DNA of 40,769 nucleotides from a virus: positions 1 through 40,769 of IMG/VR virus record IMGVR_UViG_3300036766_001072; one strand, written 5' to 3'. Of the stretch, positions 30,325 to 38,144 are shown piece after piece; within the stretch, counting starts at the first letter, position 1, and every line of letters starts with the position of its first letter. The notes below the pieces were generated by a model. The model searched no databases. It had not been told where the DNA came from and worked only from the letters and a program-made list of their open reading frames with translations. The translations under genes and the position numbers were made by a program.

Positions 30325-32568
30325 ATGTCACAGAGCGGGATAACGAAGCTAGATGATCGTAATTTACCTGTTGATGTACCTACTAGTTTTGTTACTGATT
30401 CTGGTACTGCTGTCCCTGTAGCACACGTCCTAGAGATCCTAGGTCTAGGAGGAGCTTCAACAAGCGGTATAGGAAATATAGTCTACGTTACAGCCGGCGC
30501 GACCGTATCGACCCTATTCACTGCTAATACTGGAACTGCCACACCCGCAGCCAATAACATCAATATCTTTGGAGCATCTACAATAGCTGGTAGCTCACCC
30601 GTAACATCTACTGCATCCGGTAGCACGTTGACTGTAGACGTCCAGACTTCCCAGGCAATAGCGGCAAGTGATGCAACAAAGATTGGTCTCTGCTCATTCG
30701 ACTCCTCAAGATTTGGTGTAGATGCAAATGGATTCGTTACCTTGACCAGTACCGGAGTAGCGGAAACTATCACCGGTAATTCAGGAGGCGCACTCTCTCC
30801 CACAGCCAACAACTGGAATATAGTCGGTTCGGGAAGCATTACGACATCGGGAGCTGCAAGCACACTAACCGTACAGCTTACAGGGCTTACAAACCATGCA
30901 GTACTAGTAGGTGCAGGCACAAACATCATCACCAAACTAGCCGTCGGGTCAAATGGACAAGTGCTTATAGGGGCTACAGGAGCCGATCCTGCTTTTGCCA
31001 CCTTAACATCCACTGGATCAACAATCACATTTACTCCAGGAGCCAACACCCTTAACTTAGAAGCGGGAGCCTCCGTCCCCACAACGTTCACAGCAAACTC
31101 TGGAACAGCTATTCCTGCACTGAACAACATTAACATACTTGGAGCTGTGGTAGCTGCTGGAACAGCCCCTCTAACAACCTCTGCGGCTGGTAGCACTGTA
31201 ACGATAAACGCCCAGAAGTCACAATCTCTGGCAGGAGCTGACGCAACAAAGATCGGTCTCTGTAATTTTGATTCAACTTCCTTCTCTGTAGACGCGAATG
31301 GCTTTGTTACTCTTGCTGGGGGTGGATTAGCTATAGACTCGATCGGAACTCAAACAGGAACAAATCCTATAGTGCCAACCGCTGCTGGTCTTGTCACCAT
31401 AAATGGTGCTGTGGTATTAGCTGGAACGAATCCTGTAAGATCAGACGGGACTGGTGCCAACACTATGGCTATTGAGGTTCAGATCTCTCAAGCGTTGGCT
31501 GCTACTGACGTGACAAAAATAGGCTTAAGCAACTTCAATTCCTCTCACTTCACTGTTGACGCCAATGGATTTGTAGCCCTGTCTGGAACAGGTCCTGGTT
31601 TAACCATTACTGGACAAAGTGGCGGAGCCCTATCTCCAACAGCAGGTAACTGGAATATCAGCGGCGCTGTAACAGCCGCAGGCACTTCTCCTGTTGTGAC
31701 ATCAGGTGCTGTCAGTACGCTTACAGTGAATGTCCAGAAGTCTCAGGCTATTGCGGGTGCTGACGCCACTAAAGTCGGTCTTTGCAATTTTAGCACAGCC
31801 TCATTTGCCGTAGATGCAAATGGATTCGTTACTCTTTTAGGTGCGGGAGAAGCTATCGACTCCATCGGAGTAGATGCCACAAGCGGTGCAGGTACAAATC
31901 CAGTTCTACCAACGGCAGCTGGATTAGTTACGGTTAACGGGGCTTTAGTCGCATCGGGAACAAATCCAATAAGATCAGTCTCTACAGCAGTCAATGTTTA
32001 CCAAATTCAGGTACAAACCTCACAAGCATTGGCTGGGACAGATGCTACAAAAGTAGGTTTGGCTAACTTTGACTCTAGCTCTTTTGCCGTAGATGCAAAC
32101 GGCTTCGTCACTACTTCTGCGACAGGAGTCGGCAAGACAATAACCGGTGATAGTGGAGGAGCACTTAGTCCTAGTTCCAGCAACTGGAACATCCTTGGTA
32201 GATCAGGAAGCAAGACAGTAGGATCTGGAGCTACTCTAACGATAAAATCGCCTCCCTATGCTGATCAAGGAGGTAGCACTACAGTAACGCTCAACTCAGG
32301 ATCGTTTGCTACAGCGGCAATCACGCTTACACTTCCAGCCTCTGCCGGCCTTTTAGATGGCGATCTTTTCGAATTTGTTTGCACTACAGCCAGTGCTCTT
32401 GCTATACAGGCTGTAGGAGCACAAAAAATCCGCGTTGGATCGGCAATATCTTCGGCAGCAGGAACAATGACAAGTAATGCTATTGGAGACGCCATGGTAT
32501 TGAGATTTAGAGCTACAGATGGATTTTTTTATGCAACATCTGTTATAGGAACATGGACACCAGCTTAA
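30325..32568 (+). CDS. Repetitive tail-fibre protein, 747 aa, five copies of a repeat
   Basis: The N-terminal attachment domain is shared with the 278-aa fibre. The shaft carries SGTAIPALNNINILG-type and NSGGALSPTANNWNI-type units, and five copies of a unit centred on VDANGFV at about 30721, 31292, 31559, 31814 and 32092. The spacing is about 255-285 nt except the first gap (571), which suggests one missing or diverged copy. The C-terminal 100 residues have a different beta pattern (GLLDGDLFEFVCTTASAL). A trimeric beta-fibre with variable repeat number is likely. Confidence 0.7.
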   Translation: MSQSGITKLDDRNLPVDVPTSFVTDSGTAVPVAHVLEILGLGGASTSGIGNIVYVTAGATVSTLFTANTGTATPAANNINIFGASTIAGSSPVTSTASGSTLTVDVQTSQAIAASDATKIGLCSFDSSRFGVDANGFVTLTSTGVAETITGNSGGALSPTANNWNIVGSGSITTSGAASTLTVQLTGLTNHAVLVGAGTNIITKLAVGSNGQVLIGATGADPAFATLTSTGSTITFTPGANTLNLEAGASVPTTFTANSGTAIPALNNINILGAVVAAGTAPLTTSAAGSTVTINAQKSQSLAGADATKIGLCNFDSTSFSVDANGFVTLAGGGLAIDSIGTQTGTNPIVPTAAGLVTINGAVVLAGTNPVRSDGTGANTMAIEVQISQALAATDVTKIGLSNFNSSHFTVDANGFVALSGTGPGLTITGQSGGALSPTAGNWNISGAVTAAGTSPVVTSGAVSTLTVNVQKSQAIAGADATKVGLCNFSTASFAVDANGFVTLLGAGEAIDSIGVDATSGAGTNPVLPTAAGLVTVNGALVASGTNPIRSVSTAVNVYQIQVQTSQALAGTDATKVGLANFDSSSFAVDANGFVTTSATGVGKTITGDSGGALSPSSSNWNILGRSGSKTVGSGATLTIKSPPYADQGGSTTVTLNSGSFATAAITLTLPASAGLLDGDLFEFVCTTASALAIQAVGAQKIRVGSAISSAAGTMTSNAIGDAMVLRFRATDGFFYATSVIGTWTPA

Positions 32569-32577
32569 GGAACAAAT

Positions 32578-33942
32578 ATGGCAGCAGCTAACAGCATCAA
32601 CGAAGCAACCACAGGAATAGTAGGATTCACAGGAACCGCTTTCACGGCTACAGCAGCCACTCAATATGACGTATTAGTTGGTGGTGCTACTTCCAGCACG
32701 ATTGGAAACGTTGGTCCTGGATCTGCCGGTCAAGTTCTTCAATCTGGTGGAAATGCTGCGAATCCTGCTTATAGCACAGCCACCTATCCAACTATAGCTA
32801 CCGGAACAGGGACCATTCTTCGTGCAGATGGAACCAATTGGGTAGCTACAACTGCTACTTATCCCGCTACCACTACAATAAATCAAGTTCTTTATAGTTC
32901 AGCGAGCAATACAATAGGTGGAGTCACGGCAGGAAATAATGGTGTATTCATAAGCAGTACAACTGGTGTTCCTTCGTGGCTAGCTAACGGCACTACTGGA
33001 CAAATTTTAACGGCAACAACGGGCTCACCGCCCTCATGGGCCGCTGCGCCCGCTGGAGGAACTATTACACAGACAACATTTACATCAAGCGGCACATGGA
33101 CCATGGCCGCAGGAACTACGCAAGTTGCGGTGATTTCCTGGAATGGTGGTTGTGGTGGAGGTTCAGGAAGAAGAGATGCTACGACTACTGCTGGAGGTGG
33201 CGGCGGTGGTGCTGGAGCAAAAGGTTTTTACGCATTTCTACCTGCATCTTTTTTTGGAGGAACTACAACCATCACAATAGGTAATGGTGGTGCGGGCGGT
33301 AATGCACAAACTGTTAATGCTACCGATGGAAATATTGGATCTATAGGAGGAACAACTAGTGTAGGAAATTTAAGTATACCTAATCCTGCGGCATCTGCTG
33401 GAGGAACAGGGGGAACAGCCACTACCGCGGGTGGTGGTTCATCCAGTGTCTGGAACTATTATACAATAAATATACCTGTTAACACTCAAACTGGAACGGC
33501 CGGAACAGGAGGAAATGGAAGTAACACAGCTTCTTCATCTTTGGCTGATTTTCCTATAACAACATCTTTAGTTTCAATGTTCGTTGCCACTGGTGGCGGC
33601 GGGGGTTCTGGTGCGGACACTGGAACTGCTCGTCAAGCAGCTAACGGAACTAATATTGTTACTGGTGCGGCTGTAAGCTTAGTCGCAGGTGGTGCGGGCG
33701 GTATAAGAACAGGTACTATAGCTGGTCAGGTAGGAAACATCGGTCTTGTCACTAACGGAACTATTACCGGTGGATCAGGTGGAGGTGGTGGAGGCGGAGG
33801 TTCATCCACTGGCGGTATTGGCGGCGTAGGAGGAGTTCCAGGAGGTGGTGGCGGTGGCGGCGGCGGGGGTATCACCGGTAACAACTCTGGTGCTGGTGGA
33901 CAGGGAGGAAAAGGAATGGTTATTATCATTGAATATACATAG
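32578..33942 (+). CDS. Glycine-rich receptor-binding tip protein, 454 aa
   Basis: The N-terminal half has fibre-type repeats (VGGATSSTIGNVGPGSAGQV; NQVLYSSASNTIGGVTAGN), whereas the C-terminal half from about residue 160 is made of glycine-rich stretches (runs of up to eight Gly with T, N, S between), as in polyglycine-sandwich adhesin tips. It ends GKGMVIIIEYT. It would form the distal tip that contacts the receptor. The DNA is G-rich on the plus strand. SD AAGGA. Confidence 0.65.
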   Translation: MAAANSINEATTGIVGFTGTAFTATAATQYDVLVGGATSSTIGNVGPGSAGQVLQSGGNAANPAYSTATYPTIATGTGTILRADGTNWVATTATYPATTTINQVLYSSASNTIGGVTAGNNGVFISSTTGVPSWLANGTTGQILTATTGSPPSWAAAPAGGTITQTTFTSSGTWTMAAGTTQVAVISWNGGCGGGSGRRDATTTAGGGGGGAGAKGFYAFLPASFFGGTTTITIGNGGAGGNAQTVNATDGNIGSIGGTTSVGNLSIPNPAASAGGTGGTATTAGGGSSSVWNYYTINIPVNTQTGTAGTGGNGSNTASSSLADFPITTSLVSMFVATGGGGGSGADTGTARQAANGTNIVTGAAVSLVAGGAGGIRTGTIAGQVGNIGLVTNGTITGGSGGGGGGGGSSTGGIGGVGGVPGGGGGGGGGGITGNNSGAGGQGGKGMVIIIEYT

Positions 33943-33950
33943 GAGAATAT

Positions 33951-34124
33951 ATGGCAGACTTTGCGTTAGTAGATAACAAGACCAATAAAGTGGTCAATAT
34001 CATCGTATGGGAAGGGGCTGAGTGGCTTCCTCCTAGAGATCATCTTGTGATCGAATCAGATGCCCTTATAGGGGACATCTATGATACAGAAACTAGAACC
34101 TTTTCAAAACCCCCTAAGGAATAA
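33951..34124 (+). CDS. Small conserved phage protein next to the fibre genes, 57 aa
   Basis: FALVDNKTNKVVNIIVWEGA then EWLPPRDHLVI and a C-terminal acidic stretch. Proteins with the pattern VVNIIVWDG...W.PP are frequent beside phage fibres and may be assembly chaperones; function unproven. GGAG ribosome site; the next gene starts two bases after its stop. Confidence 0.65.
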   Translation: MADFALVDNKTNKVVNIIVWEGAEWLPPRDHLVIESDALIGDIYDTETRTFSKPPKE

Positions 34125-34126
34125 AT

Positions 34127-34279
34127 ATGTCCGACAAAAAGAAAGTAAAAAAAGTCATGCACGAGTTCAAAGAGCATGAGCTCCATAGTGGTTCCAAGAA
34201 GGGACCCTTGGTAAAAAATCCAAAACAAGCGATTGCGATTGCTATGAAAGAAGCAGGCTTGTCAAAGAAGAAACGCTAA
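34127..34279 (+). CDS. DUF6496-type basic protein, 50 aa
   Basis: The core KVMHEFKEHELHSGSKKGPL then VKNPKQAIAIAMKEAGLSKK matches the DUF6496 family (VMxEFKxGxLxSGS...VKNxKQAIAIAxxEAG). The family is found in phages and bacteria; function unknown, probably nucleic-acid binding. It is the last rightward gene of the fibre locus, and its end overlaps the convergent gene on the minus strand by 38 bp. Confidence 0.75.
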   Translation: MSDKKKVKKVMHEFKEHELHSGSKKGPLVKNPKQAIAIAMKEAGLSKKKR

Positions 34280-34583
34280 ACGGGTCAATCTGAATATAGC
34301 GTCTCTGATGACCATCGAGAAACGGCCAGAACATTCTGGCTGTTTCCCAGTCTAATGTGATGATATTGCTAAACTCTACCTCATCATCTCTTCGAGTTAT
34401 CCAAGCTGTATAAAAACCATTCTTCTTTATGACCTTCAAAACAATCTCCAGGCCATCGTCGAGGATCTTTTTATCAAATTCGACCATCTCTGTTTGGAAA
34501 TGAATCAAATAATCGTCTGGAAGATCGTTGAAGGCAACGGGAGAAAGACTGATGCATGAAGCGACTAAACAAGGAATGGCCAT
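34242..34583 (-). CDS. Secreted or lipid-modified small protein, 113 aa
   Basis: The start MAIPCLVASCISLSPVAF has a lipobox-like VASC but no basic N-terminal residue, so export is uncertain. The body includes DDGLEIVLKVIKKNGFYTAW and NIITLDWETARMFWPFLDGH. It resembles the next gene upstream (YTAW/YLAW followed by a W/F-rich block), so the two look paralogous. Coupled by TAATG. Not recognised as a known family. Confidence 0.55.
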   Translation of the reverse strand: MAIPCLVASCISLSPVAFNDLPDDYLIHFQTEMVEFDKKILDDGLEIVLKVIKKNGFYTAWITRRDDEVEFSNIITLDWETARMFWPFLDGHQRRYIQIDPFSVSSLTSLLLS

Positions 34584-34915
34584 TATTGTACCTTTTGTTT
34601 TTTTGGTGCGTCCATGAATTTTTTCTTTACGCGAGAAAGGAGCGGGAAATATTTTTTAGCCAGTTTGTAGTTGATTCGCTTCCAACTAAGAGCCTCAGAA
34701 GGGTTTGCGGGGTCCATTTTCACCTTCCAAGCTAGATAGTGAACATCGTTGAATGTCCTGCACAGAATCACTCTCTTAAATGGTACGATGTCATAGAAGT
34801 CCACGGTAATGTACTCTACGTCGATACCTGTAGTGACAGGGTTGTGCCATGGAGGAGTTAGCGCCATCAAAGGAGGCGCAGTCAACATAACCAAGGCAAC
34901 GATAAGCTTTCTCAT
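34583..34915 (-). CDS. Exported protein with signal peptide, 110 aa
   Basis: A clear signal peptide (MRKLIVALVMLTAPPLMA, predicted cut after residue 18), then LTPPWHNPVTTGIDVEYITV and VHYLAWKVKM, ending in a lysine-rich tail. AGGAGA ribosome site. With its neighbour it forms a two-gene minus operon at the end of the fibre locus. A periplasmic or virion-exposed role such as envelope modification or exclusion is possible, but no motif proves it. Confidence 0.6.
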   Translation of the reverse strand: MRKLIVALVMLTAPPLMALTPPWHNPVTTGIDVEYITVDFYDIVPFKRVILCRTFNDVHYLAWKVKMDPANPSEALSWKRINYKLAKKYFPLLSRVKKKFMDAPKKQKVQ

Positions 34916-34929
34916 ATCAATCTCCTATT

Positions 34930-34958
34930 TTGGACAAAGAATACTGGATGCATAAATT
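34930..34958 (+). promoter_or_regulatory. Promoter candidate for the lipoprotein gene
   Basis: TTGGAC, 17 bp, TAAATT on the plus strand; the transcript would start near 34965, about 45 bases before the lipoprotein ATG. Diverges from the exported-protein gene. Confidence 0.4.
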
Positions 34959-35008
34959 TTACACAAGAAAAACTGTCACTTTGCTAGAGTCAGGGAAAGA
35001 GGTGTAAA

Positions 35009-35272
35009 ATGGAAAAATTCTGTTTCATTGTTCGTGTAATCGCCCTCACAATGGGTCTTGCGGCCTGTACAGGGTTAAACAAAGAAGTCCTTGATAAAGA
35101 CGTCGAACTCCTAGAAGAGGTTAACGACGACACCATACAGTTGATACAATCAAAGCCAATCGATCCCAAGCCAAAAAAACAAAGAATCCTTCAGAGAAAC
35201 AGGAACCTGAATGACAAAGTCATAAACTTAAACTACGAAGTCTCACAAAGAGTTTCCTGCTCTCTGGTATAG
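35009..35272 (+). CDS. Lipoprotein, possible outer-membrane spanin, 87 aa
   Basis: The N-terminus MEKFCFIVRVIALTMGLAAC has a canonical lipobox (LAAC, Cys20), giving a mature protein of about 68 residues. The body is a charged helix (ELLEEVNDDTIQLIQS) with a Pro/Lys turn. Small lipoproteins with a helix are typical of outer-membrane spanins, but no convincing partner or endolysin is nearby. The ribosome site AGAGG is good. Its last 53 bases overlap a minus-strand gene. Alternative: superinfection-exclusion lipoprotein. Confidence 0.65.
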   Translation: MEKFCFIVRVIALTMGLAACTGLNKEVLDKDVELLEEVNDDTIQLIQSKPIDPKPKKQRILQRNRNLNDKVINLNYEVSQRVSCSLV

Positions 35273-35402
35273 ACCAGGCACAGTCTTTGCAGACCAGGAT
35301 TTGAACGGCAGCGCAGTATGTCTTCTTGCAAATAGCTCGGACGACCTGCTCGTGTTCGGAGTAATAGTCAAATTCTCGATCGCAAATGTGGCATGGAAGC
35401 AT
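35220..35402 (-). CDS. Zinc-ribbon-like miniprotein, 60 aa
   Basis: CHIC (residues 4-7) and CKDC (about 38-41), plus two further Cys (ICKKTYC), enough for one zinc site. Starts as TGATG on the previous stop. Overlaps the lipoprotein gene from the opposite strand by 53 bp. Another member of the small cysteine-rich set at 658-1354. Confidence 0.55.
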   Translation of the reverse strand: MLPCHICDREFDYYSEHEQVVRAICKKTYCAAVQILVCKDCAWSIPESRKLFVRLRSLSL

Positions 35403-35617
35403 CAGAATCCCCTCATAGATTTGTGAATGAGGTCGTCTGCGAAGGATTGAGCTTTATCTAAAGTGTCAAAATGTGCAATGTCATAAATTGCCCTAGATTC
35501 CGTGAAATTAAAAAAAGCCTTTACTGCATATTCATTCTCTCCAATAGGGAGCGAAGTGATTGCGAAAGCTTTTTCAATATTTATATAATCACCTTCATAA
35601 TCTTTTATCCAATACAT
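35402..35617 (-). CDS. Hypothetical protein, 71 aa
   Basis: MYWIKDYEGDYINIEKAFAI then AVKAFFNFTESRAIYDIAHF and a helix DKAQSFADDLI suggest a small alpha/beta fold. Strong GGAGGG ribosome site. Overlaps its upstream neighbour by 13 nt. No family recognised. Confidence 0.65.
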   Translation of the reverse strand: MYWIKDYEGDYINIEKAFAITSLPIGENEYAVKAFFNFTESRAIYDIAHFDTLDKAQSFADDLIHKSMRGF

Positions 35618-35781
35618 GATCCCTCCTTAATCTTCAAAAATTGGCTGAAATGTCTAGCCAATTCATAATTCTCTATAGGAGCATTGTCCAACTCTTTAGA
35701 CATCTTCTCGGCACTTTCTTGGCTGCAACACAGGTAACTTCCCTCTGGAGTTACAACTACTCTAAAATCTTCTGTCTTCAT
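35605..35781 (-). CDS. Hypothetical microprotein, 58 aa
   Basis: MKTEDFRVVVTPEGSYLCCS, then a Glu-rich helix and ending KIKEGSCIG. The ATG overlaps the upstream stop (ATGA). Two Cys in the LCCS segment and one at the end. No motif recognised. Included because the overlaps and the strand match the neighbours. Confidence 0.6.
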   Translation of the reverse strand: MKTEDFRVVVTPEGSYLCCSQESAEKMSKELDNAPIENYELARHFSQFLKIKEGSCIG

Positions 35782-35996
35782 GTGAATTTAAACTCCATTT
35801 GGCCCTTGCACAGGGCGGCTTTTATGGCCTCAAACTCATACGTCAGGGCATCTATCTTTTGTTGCATAGCACTATTTTTAGCGTGGAGAGCCTTGCGATT
35901 CTTCTCGAAACGCTCTCCCATATGCTCGATAGCCCGAGCGGCTCTGAGTTGTGGATCTTCCACCATGAACGGAAGTTCAAGTTGCATTGTTGTCAT
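35778..35996 (-). CDS. Coiled-coil microprotein, 72 aa
   Basis: MTTMQLELPFMVEDPQLRAA then a long helix (IEHMGERFEKNRKALHAKNS), probably a dimer, ending with FKFT. AGAGG ribosome site. Next to the exonuclease gene (8-nt gap). It may be an accessory of the recombination pair; no evidence beyond position. Confidence 0.6.
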   Translation of the reverse strand: MTTMQLELPFMVEDPQLRAARAIEHMGERFEKNRKALHAKNSAMQQKIDALTYEFEAIKAALCKGQMEFKFT

Positions 35997-36004
35997 GTTT
36001 ACCT

Positions 36005-36856
36005 CTATGCTTTGGTTATCCTAAAAAACTTTACGGCTCCTTTTCGGTACTTGTCAAGATCTACTCCTTTGAGTTCAGGAATTGCCTTGTAGTCTACGCT
36101 ACCGGCTCTTCCCATCATCAAAATCTTAACTCCTGCTCCTACAGTGTTTCGCTCGCCAGCCTCGTTAATTAGCTTCTCACGAAGTTCTTTCTCGAGCTTT
36201 TCATCACGATTCAGTCGCTCGGAAATTTCGAGCCATTGATGAGCCAGATTTTTTCTTTCCTCTGTCTCATGCTCCTCATAATCTTTTGTATTAAGAGGAG
36301 GTGGTACGAAATTTTGAAGATTGTCCCAAAACTTCTCTTCAGCCTCATTAAGCTGATTAATATAGCGAGTGTCTCGATATATGTCAATAGGATATCCATT
36401 CACACCATCGTAAAAAAAGTAAACACAGTGATCAAGACCAGAGACTTCCAACTGATGTTGGATCTGACAACGATGGTAGTCTGGTATTTTGCCACTCTTG
36501 GCCCTTTCCAGGGCCGCCTCGCCTCCCGTCTTGATTTCTAGGATGAACGTATGCCTGTGGTCGATTCCATCCAGAGAGGCCGATTGCCATGGCCTTTTAT
36601 CATGCTCGACACAAAGAGGACTAAGATCGCATTGAAGCATTTCCATAGCTAGACTTCTCGCTGATCCTTCAAGATCGTGTCCACGATTCATCTTGGCTGT
36701 AATGATAGGTTCCCACAACCCCAGCTTATTCATGTAAAGCTGGTTCGGGGTCATGAAACCTATTCCTTGCACTGAGGGTGCATCGGACCCCCCGATATGG
36801 TGCCTACGATAGGCTAACCACTCGGGTGTATTCTGTTCTAAATTTACAACTCTCAT
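36005..36856 (-). CDS. YqaJ-family exonuclease (lambda Exo-like), 283 aa
   Basis: Recombination exonuclease that resects one strand of double-stranded ends. Motifs: RRHHIGGSDAPSV (18-29), SASLDG (92-97, catalytic Asp96), LEIK (106-109, catalytic Glu107 and Lys109) and YHRCQIQHQLEVSG (127-140). The start overlaps the upstream stop as ATGA; an ATG six codons earlier has no support. It works with the RecT-type protein encoded two genes upstream. Confidence 0.9.
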   Translation of the reverse strand: MRVVNLEQNTPEWLAYRRHHIGGSDAPSVQGIGFMTPNQLYMNKLGLWEPIITAKMNRGHDLEGSARSLAMEMLQCDLSPLCVEHDKRPWQSASLDGIDHRHTFILEIKTGGEAALERAKSGKIPDYHRCQIQHQLEVSGLDHCVYFFYDGVNGYPIDIYRDTRYINQLNEAEEKFWDNLQNFVPPPLNTKDYEEHETEERKNLAHQWLEISERLNRDEKLEKELREKLINEAGERNTVGAGVKILMMGRAGSVDYKAIPELKGVDLDKYRKGAVKFFRITKA

Positions 36857-37038
36857 CTTCTCGTTATCTCGCATCGTTTCAGGGCCATTTCATTCCAATC
36901 TGCTCTATCGCGTTCCCTGACCGCTGTAACGGCCAAAGCGTGTAACATAAAATTACAGGTCTGTTTGTCGTCCATTAGGGTAGTATATTCCGCCCATTTA
37001 TCGTATATTTCCTCTATCATTTGATTAGCCTTGTCCAT
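36853..37038 (-). CDS. Hypothetical helical protein between the recombinase genes, 61 aa
   Basis: MDKANQMIEEIYDKWAEYTT then HALAVTAVRERDRADWNEMA and a basic tail (KRCEITRR). GAGGAG ribosome site. Overlaps RecT by 14 nt and the exonuclease by ATGA, so all three are co-translated. It could be a small recombination accessory. Confidence 0.65.
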   Translation of the reverse strand: MDKANQMIEEIYDKWAEYTTLMDDKQTCNFMLHALAVTAVRERDRADWNEMALKRCEITRR

Positions 37039-37852
37039 TTGAACTCTCCTCTTTTTCCCCCGATATAGCAGACGCCTGTTTTAGAGATGCTATTTTTATG
37101 CGAAGTTTTGTTTTTACTTCTTCGAAGAATTCAGGGGTGATGTCGCTGATTAGAGGGAAACCTCTCTGTTTTACCCAATCTAGGCATCCTTTTGCCACTT
37201 CTGGTGGAACCTGAGCTAATAAAGTTTCGATGTCTAAGGCTTGCTCAACCGAGATCTTTTCAGGCTTGATTTCGTGAACCTCGGCCATGATGTCAAGCTG
37301 CTTTACATCCTGCTTTACAACGTTGGCATATTCACCTGTTCTAGTGATCTCCTTCAGCTCATCCTCAACATAGCCAGCTCCTAGAGAGAGGTCAGGGAAT
37401 AGTTGTCTGAACAGCTGGCTCATACATCGGTTGTAAAGCATGACACCAGGATACTTTTTCCAGGTAGCGGTATTCCATAGACCAGCTGCAATCGCATCAT
37501 CTTTGCTAAAAGTACAAGTCCAGGTGTCGCCATTATCGTGACGTTTTCCGTGAAGGATAACGACCTCGGCATTCGATCGAGGATCTTTGGTAATGCTATG
37601 GCCTCGTTGACGGACAAGAGCCGCCATCATCTCGGTCGACATCCCGACCTTTCCCTGGATGCATGTAAAGCCACCGTTAAGGGCCTCAAAGGGATGAATG
37701 CCTAGTGTCTTGGCTCTCGCCATGATTGCATGGATTCCAGCCTCACCAAGAGCCTGGTAATGCTTTGTGTTTAGGATCTGTTTACAGGTGCTTTGAATCT
37801 TGTCAAACTCAGCGAGTTGCATTGCGAAATCTGATTGTGTTGTTAGGGTCAT
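37025..37852 (-). CDS. recT: RecT-type single-strand annealing protein, 275 aa
   Basis: The central section with GFTCIQGKVGMSTEMMAALV, RQRGHSI, TWKKYPGVMLYNRCMSQLFR and FPDLSLGAGYVEDE follows the RecT/Redbeta superfamily. It would anneal complementary single strands produced by the exonuclease, giving recombination-dependent replication or repair. Start at the second in-frame ATG (37852), which has GGAGG five bases upstream; the outer ATG (37864) has none. The same nested ATGGAGGATG arrangement occurs at 499. Transcribed from an extended -10 promoter at 37882-37890. A lysine/glutamate-rich tail follows the domain. Confidence 0.85.
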   Translation of the reverse strand: MTLTTQSDFAMQLAEFDKIQSTCKQILNTKHYQALGEAGIHAIMARAKTLGIHPFEALNGGFTCIQGKVGMSTEMMAALVRQRGHSITKDPRSNAEVVILHGKRHDNGDTWTCTFSKDDAIAAGLWNTATWKKYPGVMLYNRCMSQLFRQLFPDLSLGAGYVEDELKEITRTGEYANVVKQDVKQLDIMAEVHEIKPEKISVEQALDIETLLAQVPPEVAKGCLDWVKQRGFPLISDITPEFFEEVKTKLRIKIASLKQASAISGEKEESSNGQG

Positions 37853-37881
37853 ACCATCCTCCATTTTTATGGTTTGAGCCC

Positions 37882-37897
37882 ATTATAGCACTACACC
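37882..37897 (-). promoter_or_regulatory. Extended -10 promoter of the recombination operon, overlapping an operator half-site
   Basis: On the minus strand GGTGTAGTGCTATAAT: a consensus TATAAT with TG one base upstream (TGCTATAAT). GGTGTAGT matches the right arm of the inverted repeat at 583-607. A protein bound here would block RNA polymerase. Confidence 0.55.
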
Positions 37898-37926
37898 ATA
37901 TTTTCTGGCTACACTTTTCTCTTGTG

Positions 37927-37956
37927 CACTATCCGTTAAAATGATAGTATAGTGTC
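37927..37956 (+). promoter_or_regulatory. Rightward promoter/operator candidate before the Cro-like genes
   Basis: TATAGT (37948-37953) on the plus strand lies 17 bases before the ATG at 37971; a -35 is not clear. Half-sites ATAGTGC (minus, 37926-37934) and ATAGTGTC (plus) flank it. Together with the minus promoter this is a compact divergent switch. Confidence 0.4.
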
Positions 37957-37970
37957 AAAAGGAGGGCTAT

Positions 37971-38144
37971 ATGACCCCAAACTTACGTTTAGAGCAACAT
38001 TGTCGAACGCTAACTGCCTTCGGGCAGAGGATGCTTGACCAGAGATATCGTTTTCAGCAAACTTATCCGTGTCGTTTACTGGAAAATGAAGAAGATGAAC
38101 AATCCCAAACACGGAGAGAGCATGAACTTGAAAGAGTGGTGTGA
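37971..38144 (+). CDS. Hypothetical protein of the switch region, 57 aa
   Basis: MTPNLRLEQHCRTLTAFGQR then RYRFQQTYPCRLLENEEDEQ, with an acidic and arginine-rich end. The ribosome site GGAGGG is ideal. Overlaps the Cro-like gene by 23 nt. It could be an antirepressor or a short transcriptional leader product; no motif recognised. Confidence 0.55.
   Translation: MTPNLRLEQHCRTLTAFGQRMLDQRYRFQQTYPCRLLENEEDEQSQTRREHELERVV

Noticed and set aside
30483-31196. Minus-strand 237-aa protein across the repetitive fibre gene
   Set aside because: Repetitive Ala/Val/Pro composition without a ribosome site, as expected for the antisense of a Gly/Thr/Ala-rich repeat gene. Similar shadows occur at 25695-26714 and 33726-33929.
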